Positions 24,777 to 34,733 of a DNA stretch of 56,613 nt are shown piece after piece. Position numbers and translations under genes: made by a program. The first letter of the stretch is position 1. Every line of letters starts with the position of its first letter. Source of the stretch: Paracoccaceae bacterium (GTDB lineage: Bacteria > Pseudomonadota > Alphaproteobacteria > Rhodobacterales > Rhodobacteraceae); the NCBI GenBank assembly GCA_902635985.1, contig CACPPZ010000006.1, forward strand, positions 1 to 56,613, read 5' to 3'. The notes under the pieces are model-generated. The model made no database searches, had not been told where the DNA came from, and worked only from the letters and a program-made list of their open reading frames with translations.

Positions 24777-25556
24777 TTACCAGCCTGAAACACTACTAAT
24801 GCCTCCATCGACCGTAATGCATGCTCCTGTAATGAAACTTGATGCTTCACTAATAAGGAATAAGGTAGAATTGGCTATGTCATCGCCTGTACACAATCTG
24901 CCAAGTGGTACCTGATCTAACCAACGTTTAACACCCTCAGGCCAATCGCGTTCAAGTCCGGGACGTTCTGTTAAGCCAGGACATATGCTATTTACTCTTA
25001 TATTTTTTTTACCCAATTCTAATGCGGAAGACATTGTTAGATTGAGTAAACCGGCTTTTGTGGACGCATAATGGCTATGGTTTATTGCAGGGCGAATGGC
25101 TTCTATGGAACTTATGTTAACAACTGCTCCATTTGTAATTTTTTGGTTAGCAAACGCCTTTATTAAAAGTAATGGAGTTGCTAAATTTATTGCGAGCATT
25201 TCGGATACATCTTTTTCAGAGATATTTTCTAGAGACGCCGTCGATTGAATTGCTGCATTGTTTATGAGTATGTCCAAATGAGGAACTTGTTCTAAAGAAC
25301 GACGCATTATTTCACTGCAAATTTCAGGTGTCCTTAAATCCCCTGTGACATACTTGGGTTTTTTTTTGTTTAATTGGCTCAATTCATTAATCAAAGTATG
25401 CAATTCGGGACGATCATCTCTGCAGTGTAAGATAACTTCAGCACCTGCTTGTGTCAGGCGGTGGGCAATACTTCTACCTATACCTTTTGTTGCTCCGGTA
25501 ATCAGAGCATGACGTCCTGTTAAGTTAAATAAATTTTCATATGCTGACATATTCAT
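24777..25556 (-). CDS. SDR-family oxidoreductase
   Basis: A 259-residue classical short-chain dehydrogenase. The cofactor motif is TGATKGIG, followed by LHCRDD, the NNAA structural motif, catalytic Ser in VVNISSIEA and Tyr/Lys in YASTKAG, ending VDGGISSV. The coding frame opens upstream and overlaps the PNP stop; I place the start at ATG 25556, because the family N-terminus (LFNLTGRHALITGA) begins soon after it, though a TTG/GTG near 25577-25580 could couple translation. It probably acts on a sugar, polyol or keto-acid in the nucleoside/sugar operon. It resembles gluconate 5-dehydrogenase-type SDRs in general layout, but the substrate cannot be fixed. Confidence 0.83.
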   Translation of the reverse strand: MNMSAYENLFNLTGRHALITGATKGIGRSIAHRLTQAGAEVILHCRDDRPELHTLINELSQLNKKKPKYVTGDLRTPEICSEIMRRSLEQVPHLDILINNAAIQSTASLENISEKDVSEMLAINLATPLLLIKAFANQKITNGAVVNISSIEAIRPAINHSHYASTKAGLLNLTMSSALELGKKNIRVNSICPGLTERPGLERDWPEGVKRWLDQVPLGRLCTGDDIANSTLFLISEASSFITGACITVDGGISSVSGW

Positions 25557-25573
25557 GATAACTTGATCTATTT

Positions 25574-26410
25574 TCACCAATTTTCTATTAGTTCAGGAAG
25601 AATTTTGAGTATTTTCTGACCTGCAGTAGTTGCGTTCATTAGCACGTCTTCAATAGTATCTGGTCTCTGCTCAGGTCCCCCATCAGCTTTATTTGTAATA
25701 GCTGAAAGTCCAATAATTTGGAAACCAGCTTGTTTGGCTGCAATGACCTCCATTACAGTGGACATGCCTACGGCATCACCACCACACTGTGCCAGAAATC
25801 TTCTTTCAGCAGAAGTTTCTAATGATGGGCCCGTTATACCGATGTAAATACCCTCAGAAACTTTAATATCATATTTAGTAAATAGCTTTCTCACTATATC
25901 TTGCAGATTTTTATCATATGGATCGGACATATCAGGAAATCGTAAGCCCAATCGATCATCATGTGGACCAATTAATGGATTTGAGCCGGTCATGTTAATA
26001 TGATCTTGAATTATCATTACGTCACCAGGGTTAAATTCCTTTCTGAGGCCCCCGGCAGCATTTGTAACAATAAACCGGGTTGCTCCGAGTTTTTTTATCA
26101 CCCGGATGGGTGCAGCTATTTGAGCAGGTGTCCAACCTTCATAAAGATGAAAGCGCCCTTGCATAATAGCAATGCGTTTTGTACCTATTTTTCCTATAAG
26201 CAAATTTCCCTCGTGAGTGGGAGCAGTTGATACTGGGAAACCAGGTATTCCCTCATATGGGATTCGGACTTCTAATTCAATTTTGTCTGCGATGGATCCC
26301 AGTCCGGTCCCAAGCATTAACAAGCATTCTACTGGACCATCTATTTCTGACAATATCTGATCAGAAGCATGCTCTATGGTTTTAATCATTTTCTCTAGAT
26401 TATTAAGCAT
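25574..26410 (-). CDS. purine nucleoside phosphorylase (trimeric type)
   Basis: A 278-residue PNP of the trimeric (mammalian-like) class. Phosphate and ribose site motifs are visible: GTGLGSIAD, MQGRFHLYEGW, VTNAAGGLRKEFNPGDVM, GITGPSLETSAE and AVGMSTVMEVIAA; the Asn in SAITNKADG is the base-recognition residue of 6-oxopurine-specific enzymes. It cleaves inosine or guanosine with phosphate to base and ribose 1-phosphate. GAGG lies 6 nt before the ATG, 3 bp after the deaminase gene stop. The pairing suggests deamination to a 6-oxopurine nucleoside followed by phosphorolysis. A methylthioinosine phosphorylase role is possible, given the deaminase family. Confidence 0.9.
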   Translation of the reverse strand: MLNNLEKMIKTIEHASDQILSEIDGPVECLLMLGTGLGSIADKIELEVRIPYEGIPGFPVSTAPTHEGNLLIGKIGTKRIAIMQGRFHLYEGWTPAQIAAPIRVIKKLGATRFIVTNAAGGLRKEFNPGDVMIIQDHINMTGSNPLIGPHDDRLGLRFPDMSDPYDKNLQDIVRKLFTKYDIKVSEGIYIGITGPSLETSAERRFLAQCGGDAVGMSTVMEVIAAKQAGFQIIGLSAITNKADGGPEQRPDTIEDVLMNATTAGQKILKILPELIENW

Positions 26411-26413
26411 TCC

Positions 26414-27730
26414 TTACCTCAAACTAGCAGCAATTTTTGGCGATAGGTTGCGTACATCTTCAAGAATGTCTTTTATATCCAACGTAATAATCAAGCCATT
26501 CTTAACTACTTGTTTTCCTCCAATAAACACATCGCTAATATCTGACTTGCACGCAGAATAAACTAGGTGGGTAATAGGGTCAAAAACTGGCACAGCATGA
26601 ATTTTATCCATATCAACGAATATGAAATCGGCTATTTTACCAACTTCTAAACTTCCTAGTTTGTCTTCTTTGCCCAATGCTTTTGCTCCATTAAGTGTCG
26701 CCATATGCAATACTGTTTTGGCGTTCATAACTTTTGGATCTAATGTGTTTCCCTTTGGAAGACTTGCGGCTAAACGCATTGTAAGCCACATATCAAGATC
26801 ATTTCCGCTTATGGCTCCATCGGTTCCAAGTGTTAGGGTAACCCCAGCTTCAAACATCTTATCAATCGGTGCTATTCCTGAGCCTAATTTTAAATTTGAC
26901 ATTGGATTATGTACGACAATGCTCTCATTGTCAGCAATTAATTGGATCTCTGCATCGTCTAAATGTACGCAATGAGCGAGGATAGCTTGCTGATCTAATA
27001 ACCCATTAGAGTGCAAATGCCTTATAACAGACTGTCCGTATCGTTCACTTATATCAGACTGTTCCGCAAGGGTTTCGGCTACATGTATATGATATAAACC
27101 ATTGTGTCTTTCTGCTATTTTTTTCGCTTCCTTGAGGTGTTTGGGAGAGACTGTATATGTGCTGTGAGGCATAACTCCTGGGAAAACAGCTTCGCTGCTA
27201 TTATAATCTTCAAAGAATTTCTCAGCTTCCTGTAAAAAATCTTCATGAGATCTATTCCCAATACCTGGGTAATCAAAAAAGATACCCCCAGTAGAAATTC
27301 GCATTCCTAGGTCATTAGCGGCTTTTACTGCTTCGTTTGGATACCAGAACATATCCATTACGCTTGTGACGCCGGACAACAAATTCTCTGCCAACCCAAG
27401 CACGGAGCCGGTGTAGGTAGTTTTTGGAGTCAGAATAGCTTTTTCGGCAACCCATACTTTTTGAAGCCAGGCCTCCAAGGATAATTCTTCTACTAAACCC
27501 CTAAATAAACTATCTGCTGCATGGCAATGCATATTAATCAACCCAGGCATGACTATTTTATTTCCTGCATCTATTTTTTGTGATGCAGCGAAGTGTTGAA
27601 ATTTTTTTTCACTACCGCTTTCTATAACTTGAATCCTGCCATTAGCTACGGCCATTGAAGCGTTCAAAATAACGTTATGATTTTTGTCACAAGTAACTAA
27701 ATTTGCATTTTCAATTATTAGATCATACAT
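26414..27730 (-). CDS. MtaD/TRZ-ATZ-type amidohydrolase (nucleoside or SAH deaminase-like)
   Basis: A 438-residue metal-dependent amidohydrolase of the 5-methylthioadenosine/S-adenosylhomocysteine deaminase group. The metal ligands appear in MPGLINMHCHAADSLF (HxH), HIHVAET (His), LAHCVHLDD (His) and GTDGAISGNDLDMW (Asp). The C-terminal small barrel reads LGSLEVGKIADFIFVD. AAGGGAT lies 6 nt before the ATG. It is the first gene of the six-gene leftward operon and its partner PNP follows after 3 bp. It probably deaminates adenosine, methylthioadenosine, SAH or a related amino-purine; the family also includes guanine- and triazine-active enzymes. Confidence 0.86.
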   Translation of the reverse strand: MYDLIIENANLVTCDKNHNVILNASMAVANGRIQVIESGSEKKFQHFAASQKIDAGNKIVMPGLINMHCHAADSLFRGLVEELSLEAWLQKVWVAEKAILTPKTTYTGSVLGLAENLLSGVTSVMDMFWYPNEAVKAANDLGMRISTGGIFFDYPGIGNRSHEDFLQEAEKFFEDYNSSEAVFPGVMPHSTYTVSPKHLKEAKKIAERHNGLYHIHVAETLAEQSDISERYGQSVIRHLHSNGLLDQQAILAHCVHLDDAEIQLIADNESIVVHNPMSNLKLGSGIAPIDKMFEAGVTLTLGTDGAISGNDLDMWLTMRLAASLPKGNTLDPKVMNAKTVLHMATLNGAKALGKEDKLGSLEVGKIADFIFVDMDKIHAVPVFDPITHLVYSACKSDISDVFIGGKQVVKNGLIITLDIKDILEDVRNLSPKIAASLR

Positions 27731-28081
27731 TTCTTATCCCTTGAGTATTCGTTTCAAATTTTTGTTTTCTCTAACCGGCAGGGACTAGGGCAAGAAGTGA
27801 AGCAAAGTAAGGCATCATTTCCGTAATATTTCTTGAGACTTGGTTGAGAGTTAAGTGAAAGGAATTTTGACCTAAAAGTCAAATTTTTTTACCAAAGAAA
27901 TTAGTTATTTTGCTGCTCTTAAGTCTTAACTAAATAGTAGTTCCACCATACAGCATAAATTAGTTGAAACTCAGGCAGAAGAAATACATGTTTAAATTAT
28001 CGGGATATCAAAATTCGCCAATTAATTGCTATTGAAAACACACTTGGGATAGATAGAAAATTTGAGTAAAACGAGGTTATT
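27731..28081. other. 351-bp divergent intergenic region
   Basis: This gap separates the deaminase operon from the indolepyruvate oxidoreductase gene and must hold both promoters. The only clear structure is TTTGAC (27866-27871) pairing with GTCAAA (27878-27883), followed by a run of seven T: an intrinsic-terminator-like hairpin on the plus strand. No protein-coding sequence is seen. Confidence 0.5.
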
Positions 28082-31000
28082 TTGGAAGTAAAGTTAACAG
28101 ATTGTTATACACTAAGTGAAGGCAAGGCTCTGATGTCTGGTACGGAGGCTTTGGTAAGGCTCCTTCTCGAGCAATCTAGAATTGATCGTCTGAACGGGCT
28201 AAGAACTAAAGGGCTGGTAAGTGGTTATCCTGGTTCTCCACTGGGTGGTTTGGACATTGCGCTGGGCAAAGCACATGCTTTTTTGGATGAAGAAGAAATT
28301 TATTTCCAACCTGCGGTTAACGAAGAACTTGCTGCTACTGCTTTATGGGGAAGTCAGCATATAAATCTATACGATAATCCTGACATCCAAGGTGTCTTTT
28401 CAATGTGGTATGGTAAGGGGCCAGGTTTGGATAGGGCAATGGATGCGCTAAGACATGCCAACCAAGGAGGGGTAGCACCGCATGGTGGCATGGTTATAGC
28501 TGTAGGCGATGATCCAACTGGCAAATCATCAACACTAGCTTACCAATCGGATCAAAATTTTCATTCTCTAGGGATTCCGTATTTTTTTCCAAAAAATGTT
28601 TCTGACATTATTCCCATGGGTCTAGAAGCTTTTGCACTGTCTCGTTATTCTGGATGTTGTGTTGGTTTGAAAATTGTTGTTGATACCGCTGACAGCAATG
28701 CAGTCGTAGATATGTCAAAGTTGCGCCCAAGTTTACCAATATTAAATCCGAACAGCCTCGTTCATGTCACTAAGCATGACCCAGCTAGCGTCAGGGAAAG
28801 CAAACTGCATGAATTAAGACTGCCAGCGGTTCAAACTTGGTGTGAAAATAGTGAAAATGTTGCACAGGTTTACCTACCTGCAAAAAAGGGAGAAACGCTA
28901 CTAGGCATAATTGGTGTGGGGAAAATCGCCAATGAGGTTAATGAAGCATTGGCTGTCCTTTTGCCGGATAGGGGTAAAAAAAATATAGTAGCATTTACAG
29001 CAATAAATATGCCTTGGCCCTTACCAGAGAAAAAAATATCTGCCATGCTGTCCGTTGTTGAGGAAGTATTAGTAATTGAAGAAAAACGCTCTTTTGTTGA
29101 GGAGCAAATTGCTAAAATTTGCTTAAAACAAGATCGCCATATTTTACTTTCAGGGAAAACTAACCCTGATGGTACAAATTTATTACCATCATATGGCGAG
29201 CTATCACTTGAGAATATTTTAAATGTCATCGCGGCTCGAGCATCTCATCATTCTATAACACTTAATCCGATCGAAAAAGCTCCCTTAGTGAGCTCATTGA
29301 GTGAGATACCAATTCGGCAGCCTTATTATTGCGCTGGTTGCCCACACAACAGCAGTACTAAAGTTTCTGATGATGAAATTGTTGGTATGGGTATTGGTTG
29401 CCATTCAATATCCGGTTTCATTAACCCTGATACCATTACTAATTTCACGCAGATGGGTGGTGAGGGAGCATTTTGGATAGGTCGAGCACCATTTTCAGAC
29501 CGTCCTCATTCTTTTCAAAATATGGGTGATGGCACTTATGCTCATTCTGGATACTTAGGTGTCCGAGCAGCAGTAGCTGCAGGAGTGAATATTACATTCA
29601 AAATGTTAGTTAATGATGCTGTAGCTATGACAGGTGGACAAAGCGCACAAGGAGGATCGACTCCTTTGTCGATGAGTGAACAACTATTAGCGGAAGGAGT
29701 GGAAAAAGTTGTGATAGTCTCTGATCAGCCAGATGAAATTCGTTTGAATGGTTCATGGCCTGCTAGTGTAGATTTCTTTCATAGGGATAAAATACTAAGA
29801 GTTCAGGATGATTTATCTCAAATTAAAGGGGTCACTGCGTTATTACATGTACAAACTTGCGCTACTGAACTTCGACGTCGCCGAAAGCGCAAAACTATAG
29901 CATCGCGGACGGAGCGTATTTATATTAATCCAGCCGTCTGCGAAGGCTGCGGTGATTGTGCACAAAGCTCAAATTGCGTTGCGCTTAAGCCTAAATTTGA
30001 TGGTGAAGCAGATAAACGAGTAATTGATCACTCAGTTTGTAATGATGATTATTCGTGTTTAGACGGTTTCTGTCCAAGTTTTGTAGCAGTGGTTCCAAAA
30101 CCAGGCAACGATAGACAAGAAATTGAACTGCCAGAATACAATAAACTTCCAGCTCCGGTTATTGTAGATAAAGAAATTACAAATATATATTTAGCAGGGA
30201 TTGGGGGTACGGGTGTTTCTACGCTGTCTGCAGTGTTAGTAATGGCTGCGCGTCTTGATGACATTTGCGCACAAGCGGTGAGTCAAACTGGACTGTCCCA
30301 AAAAAATGGTGCTGTTACTAGTCAAATAAGAATTACAAGATCTGAAAATCTCAGCTTACGTATGTCCCGAATTCCAGACGGTGAGGCAGACTTATTATTA
30401 GCATGTGATGCAGTTGTCGGAGTAGCTGATAATTCTCTAAAAGTTTTGAATAAGCATACATCGCGGGCAATAATGAATATTGATATCGATCCCGTTGGCG
30501 TGGTTGGTTTCGGAAATGGCGAAACTGTCTCAGAAAAAACGGTATTCTCAAGACTGCACAAATTTTTAGATATTAAAAACTGCACAACTTATAATATTCA
30601 GCAAATTAGTGAGACTTTGATGGGAAATAAGATCACTGCGAATGTTATGATGCTGGGTATTGCGTTACAGAAGGGCATGATACCTATTTCCGTCAGATCA
30701 GTAGAAAAGGCATTAATCTTAAACGGAACATCGGTTAAAGAAAATTTAAAAGCCCTACAGTGGGGAAGATGGCTGGCATATGATCCACAATATGTCTTAA
30801 ACGTATCAGGATTTGGTAAAAATCGCCTTACGGAGTATAGACTGGAAGATGCCGAATTAGACCACCTAATACCCATGTTTTCAGAAAAGTTAACTTCCTA
30901 TCAAAATAAAAATTATGCAGAAAGGTACAAGAAAATTATGGATGCTGTTAAGGCTCAATTTGGCGACACTACCATCTCTCAAAAAACTGCGAAGGCATTA

Positions 31001-31441
31001 TTCAGGGGAATGGCCATTAAAGATGAATACGAAGTTGCACGCCTTATGCTTTCTCCAACTTTTAAGGAAAGTCTGATCTCAAAATTTGGCACGGCTCGCC
31101 CATCTGGCTATTATCTAGCGCCTCCTTTTCTAAGTTTTTTAAAAGATGTGAATGGTCTACCTAGAAAAATCCGATTTGGGTCGTGGATGCGTTTTATATT
31201 TTTGGCGCTGACCAAATTGAAAGGGTTGCGTGAAACTAGTTTTGATCCATTTTCTTACAGCCAAGAGAGAAAATTAGAAGTTAAGTTTAAAAACGTATTA
31301 ATTTCAAAGCTCTCAGATCCAAAAAGACTTAAAGAGAGCCCAGAAACCTTTGAGGCCCAATTGGACAGTGCTCTCGAAGTAAAAGGATACGGTCACATTA
31401 AGCGAAAAAGCCTTAAAGCTGCAATTTTAGCACTCCAATAA
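28082..31441 (+). CDS. fused indolepyruvate:ferredoxin oxidoreductase
   Basis: A 1119-residue single-chain 2-oxoacid:ferredoxin oxidoreductase that converts indolepyruvate or other arylpyruvates to arylacetyl-CoA and reduced ferredoxin. The N-terminal part (SGYPGSPLGGLD) is the alpha-type domain; the TPP-binding region includes CAGCPHNSS, VGMGIGCHS and GDGTYAHSGYLG. A cysteine cluster near 619-632 (VCEGCGDCAQSSNC) marks an iron-sulfur site. A gamma domain follows with YLAGIGGTGVSTLS. The start is TTG with GAGG 5 nt upstream; no ATG occurs for 17 codons. The length is near the usual 1150 of alphaproteobacterial fused forms. It stands alone, convergent with gcvP, and feeds aromatic amino acid degradation. 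Confidence 0.9.
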   Translation: MEVKLTDCYTLSEGKALMSGTEALVRLLLEQSRIDRLNGLRTKGLVSGYPGSPLGGLDIALGKAHAFLDEEEIYFQPAVNEELAATALWGSQHINLYDNPDIQGVFSMWYGKGPGLDRAMDALRHANQGGVAPHGGMVIAVGDDPTGKSSTLAYQSDQNFHSLGIPYFFPKNVSDIIPMGLEAFALSRYSGCCVGLKIVVDTADSNAVVDMSKLRPSLPILNPNSLVHVTKHDPASVRESKLHELRLPAVQTWCENSENVAQVYLPAKKGETLLGIIGVGKIANEVNEALAVLLPDRGKKNIVAFTAINMPWPLPEKKISAMLSVVEEVLVIEEKRSFVEEQIAKICLKQDRHILLSGKTNPDGTNLLPSYGELSLENILNVIAARASHHSITLNPIEKAPLVSSLSEIPIRQPYYCAGCPHNSSTKVSDDEIVGMGIGCHSISGFINPDTITNFTQMGGEGAFWIGRAPFSDRPHSFQNMGDGTYAHSGYLGVRAAVAAGVNITFKMLVNDAVAMTGGQSAQGGSTPLSMSEQLLAEGVEKVVIVSDQPDEIRLNGSWPASVDFFHRDKILRVQDDLSQIKGVTALLHVQTCATELRRRRKRKTIASRTERIYINPAVCEGCGDCAQSSNCVALKPKFDGEADKRVIDHSVCNDDYSCLDGFCPSFVAVVPKPGNDRQEIELPEYNKLPAPVIVDKEITNIYLAGIGGTGVSTLSAVLVMAARLDDICAQAVSQTGLSQKNGAVTSQIRITRSENLSLRMSRIPDGEADLLLACDAVVGVADNSLKVLNKHTSRAIMNIDIDPVGVVGFGNGETVSEKTVFSRLHKFLDIKNCTTYNIQQISETLMGNKITANVMMLGIALQKGMIPISVRSVEKALILNGTSVKENLKALQWGRWLAYDPQYVLNVSGFGKNRLTEYRLEDAELDHLIPMFSEKLTSYQNKNYAERYKKIMDAVKAQFGDTTISQKTAKALFRGMAIKDEYEVARLMLSPTFKESLISKFGTARPSGYYLAPPFLSFLKDVNGLPRKIRFGSWMRFIFLALTKLKGLRETSFDPFSYSQERKLEVKFKNVLISKLSDPKRLKESPETFEAQLDSALEVKGYGHIKRKSLKAAILALQ

Positions 31442-31458
31442 ATTTTCCCCACGCCTAG

Positions 31459-34308
31459 CTATTCTGCAGCTTCAGCATAATTAGACATAGGTGGGCAGAT
31501 ACAAATAAGATTACGATCGCCGTGTGCATTATCTACTCGGTTGACCGGTGGCCAATATTTATCGACACGGAATGCGCCAGGTGGAAAACATCCTTGATCT
31601 CTCGAATATGGACGGTTCCAATCACCAACCAAGTCTTCAACAGTATGGGGAGCGTTTTTCAAGGGGTTATTATCAAGGTCTATTTTATTATCTTCTATTT
31701 GCCGTATTTCCTCTCGTATTGCGAGCATCGCATCGCAAAATCTATCCAGCTCTGCTTTTGTTTCAGATTCAGTTGGTTCCACCATAAGGGTCCCTGCTAC
31801 AGGCCAACTCATCGTTGGAGCATGGAAGCCACAATCAATTAATCGTTTTGCTATATCTTCTACGGAAATATTTGCCGTTTCTGCGAATGGTCGTACATCT
31901 AAAATACATTCGTGCGCAACCCGACCAAATTCACCTCTATATAGAACATCAAAGTTACCTTCCAGGCGTTTTGCAATGTAGTTTGCATTCAAAATAGCAA
32001 CTTTTGTTGCTTGAGTAAGTCCTTCTCCACCCATCATTAGGCAATATGCCCAACTGATAGGAAGTAATGAAGGGGAACCGAATGGTGCAGCAGAAACTGG
32101 CCCAACATTTCCTTTATATTGTAAATTATTAGGAAGGTGTGCTTTTAGATGTTTTTTCACTCCAATTGGGCCCATCCCAGGACCACCACCGCCATGCGGT
32201 ATGCAAAAAGTCTTGTGCAAATTTAAATGGCTTACATCACCACCTAAGTCTCCAGGCCTGGACAAACCAACCATAGCATTCATATTAGCTCCGTCTATGT
32301 AGACTTGCCCACCATGAGCGTGAGTTATGTCGCAAACAGCATGTATAGTCTTTTCAAAAACCCCGTGTGTTGAAGGATAAGTAATCATACATCCCGCAAG
32401 CTCTTTGCTGTAGTACTCTGCTTTCGATTTGAAGTCGTCAATGTCGATATCCCCGTTATCTGCGGAATTTACCGGTATAACTTTCCATCCGACCATTTGT
32501 GCGCTGGCAGGGTTGGTCCCATGTGCCGATGTGGGGATAAGACAAACATTTCGATGTCTATCTCCACGGGAACGATGATACTCAGCAATCGTCAATAGAC
32601 CCGCGTACTCTCCTTGAGCCCCAGAGTTAGGTTGCATCGAAATGGCATCATAACCAGTTATCGTGCAAAGTTTGTTAGAAAGATCATTTATTATTTCCTC
32701 GTAACCTTTTGCTTGTTCTTTGGGGGCAAAAGGATGTAACAACGAAAACTCTCTCCAGCTTACGGGCATCATTTCTGCTGCCGAATTTAGTTTCATTGTA
32801 CATGAGCCAAGAGGGATCATAGCACGATCGAGTGCTAAATCTCTATCAGATAGTCGTCTCATATAACGCATCATTTCTGTCTCAGCCCGGTTCATATGAA
32901 ATACATCGTGTTCTAAATATGTGCTTTGACGTAATAGGCTGTTCGGTATTCTGTAGCTTGGCTCTAAATCATCGTCTTTCATATTTAATCCAAAGGCTCT
33001 CCAGACAGCCTCTGTGGTGTCGCGTCTAGTCGTCTCATCGTATGATATAGCGATTTTATTTTTGCCAATTGCACGCAAATTTATTCCCTCTTTGACAGAC
33101 GCGCTTATCACACCTTTTTGAAATAAACCTACATCAACGGTTATTGTATCGAAGAAAGCATCGGGCTCTACTTTAAAACCAGCTTTTTCAAGACCTGTTG
33201 CGAGCCTTACAGTCTTTCGGTGAATACGCTGAGCAATTGCTTTGAGGCCCTCGGGCCCATGGAAAACCGCATAAAATGATGCCATAACAGCAAGAAGTGC
33301 TTGCGCTGTGCAAACATTCGATGTCGCTTTTTCCCGCCTAATATGCTGTTCACGGGTTTGAAGAGCTAACCGATATGCTTTGTTTCCGTGTGCATCAATA
33401 GAAATGCCAACAATTCTTCCCGGCATTGATCTTTTGTAGCTATCTCTTGTCGCCATATAAGCAGCATGAGGACCACCGTATCCAACTGGCACTCCAAACC
33501 TTTGAGTTGTTCCCACTGCTATATCTGCGCCCATCGCTCCTGGTTCTTTAAGGCATGTCAGTGCTAGTGGGTCTGCTGAAATCACACTTATCGCTTTAGC
33601 TTCATGTAATTTTTCTATTTCGTTCGTAAAATCACGGATACTACCATTTGTTCCGGGATACTGGAAAATAGCCCCAAATACTTTATGAGCATCGAGATTA
33701 TCGACGTTATCAATTATCAAAGAGATACCTAGCGGTCTTGCACGAGTCTTTAAAACAGAAATATTCTGTGGGTGGCAGTTCTCATCTACAAAGAATGCCG
33801 TATTTTTTGAGCGGGAGATTCGTTGGGCCATTGTCATGGCCTCGGCACAGGCAGTGGCTTCATCCAAAAGAGAAGCATTCGCGATTTCTAGTCCTGTTAG
33901 ATCGGATATCATTGTTTGAAAATTAAGAAGTGCCTCTAATCGGCCCTGGCTTATTTCAGGTTGATATGGAGTATATGCCGTATACCATGCAGGATTTTCA
34001 AGTATATTTCTTTGAATAACTGGTGGGGTTACAGTTCCATAATACCCTTGACCTATGAGACTTGTGAGAATTTTATTCTTTGAGGAAGTAATTCGCATAT
34101 GTCTTAGCAACTCTCTCTCGGACATTGGTTTTCCAAAGTTCAGTGGTTCTTTCTGACGAATGCTTTCTGGGACTGTTTCATCTATGAGTTGATCAATAGA
34201 TCTGATCTCTAAAACTTTGAACATTTCCTCCATTTCCGATGGAGACGGGCCTATGTGCCTGCGATTTGCAAAATCATAAGGAAGATAATTTGTTGGTGTA
34301 AAAGGCAT
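31459..34308 (-). CDS. gcvP: glycine dehydrogenase (decarboxylating), P-protein
   Basis: A 949-residue fused P-protein of the glycine cleavage system. It decarboxylates glycine with PLP and passes the aminomethyl group to the lipoyl arm of H-protein. Family landmarks include an opening [41 protein letters not shown] and the PLP-lysine region [20 protein letters not shown], with the Lys near residue 698. The length matches E. coli GcvP (957). It is last in the gcvT-gcvH-gcvP operon, 50 bp after gcvH. Regulation by glycine is expected through the tandem riboswitch ahead of gcvT. Confidence 0.97.
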   Translation of the reverse strand: MPFTPTNYLPYDFANRRHIGPSPSEMEEMFKVLEIRSIDQLIDETVPESIRQKEPLNFGKPMSERELLRHMRITSSKNKILTSLIGQGYYGTVTPPVIQRNILENPAWYTAYTPYQPEISQGRLEALLNFQTMISDLTGLEIANASLLDEATACAEAMTMAQRISRSKNTAFFVDENCHPQNISVLKTRARPLGISLIIDNVDNLDAHKVFGAIFQYPGTNGSIRDFTNEIEKLHEAKAISVISADPLALTCLKEPGAMGADIAVGTTQRFGVPVGYGGPHAAYMATRDSYKRSMPGRIVGISIDAHGNKAYRLALQTREQHIRREKATSNVCTAQALLAVMASFYAVFHGPEGLKAIAQRIHRKTVRLATGLEKAGFKVEPDAFFDTITVDVGLFQKGVISASVKEGINLRAIGKNKIAISYDETTRRDTTEAVWRAFGLNMKDDDLEPSYRIPNSLLRQSTYLEHDVFHMNRAETEMMRYMRRLSDRDLALDRAMIPLGSCTMKLNSAAEMMPVSWREFSLLHPFAPKEQAKGYEEIINDLSNKLCTITGYDAISMQPNSGAQGEYAGLLTIAEYHRSRGDRHRNVCLIPTSAHGTNPASAQMVGWKVIPVNSADNGDIDIDDFKSKAEYYSKELAGCMITYPSTHGVFEKTIHAVCDITHAHGGQVYIDGANMNAMVGLSRPGDLGGDVSHLNLHKTFCIPHGGGGPGMGPIGVKKHLKAHLPNNLQYKGNVGPVSAAPFGSPSLLPISWAYCLMMGGEGLTQATKVAILNANYIAKRLEGNFDVLYRGEFGRVAHECILDVRPFAETANISVEDIAKRLIDCGFHAPTMSWPVAGTLMVEPTESETKAELDRFCDAMLAIREEIRQIEDNKIDLDNNPLKNAPHTVEDLVGDWNRPYSRDQGCFPPGAFRVDKYWPPVNRVDNAHGDRNLICICPPMSNYAEAAE

Positions 34309-34358
34309 TACGGAACTCCCGAAAATTAATTTAGTATTTTTTTTTAATTACCATCTGG

Positions 34359-34718
34359 TTAGCCAATTAGCTTGGTATAAGCTGCTTCATCCATATATTC
34401 ATTGATCTGTTCAGAATTATCCGGCTTAATTTTGAAAAACCAAGCATCTCCCATGGGATCATCATTTACTTTGCTTGGTTCATCCACCAGCATCTCGTTG
34501 ATTTCAACAATTTCCCCATCAAGAGGGGAGAGGATATCAGAAGCTGCTTTCACGCTCTCGATTACAACAATTTCATCATCTTTTGATACTGTTGTCCCTT
34601 CTTCAGGCAACTCTATGAATACGATATCTCCTAGCTGAGAGCTGGCATGTTCAGTTATACCGACCACTACCAACTTGCCTTCTACTTTTAACCATTCGTG
34701 TTCTTCTGTAAATTTCAT
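34359..34718 (-). CDS. gcvH: glycine cleavage system H protein
   Basis: A 119-residue lipoyl carrier that shuttles the aminomethyl group between P-, T- and L-proteins. The lipoylation segment reads VVIESVKAASDILSP with the acceptor Lys57, and the start MKFTEEHEWLK is the family's. GGAG lies 6 nt before this ATG; an in-frame TTG four codons earlier is less likely. It sits 15 bp after gcvT and 50 bp before gcvP. No lipoyl synthase or L-protein gene is in the window. Confidence 0.96.
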   Translation of the reverse strand: MKFTEEHEWLKVEGKLVVVGITEHASSQLGDIVFIELPEEGTTVSKDDEIVVIESVKAASDILSPLDGEIVEINEMLVDEPSKVNDDPMGDAWFFKIKPDNSEQINEYMDEAAYTKLIG

Positions 34719-34733
34719 ATGTGTCTCCAAAAA

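Noticed and set aside
31522-31842. Plus-strand frames opposite gcvP
   Set aside because: They lie entirely within a well-conserved P-protein region on the other strand.
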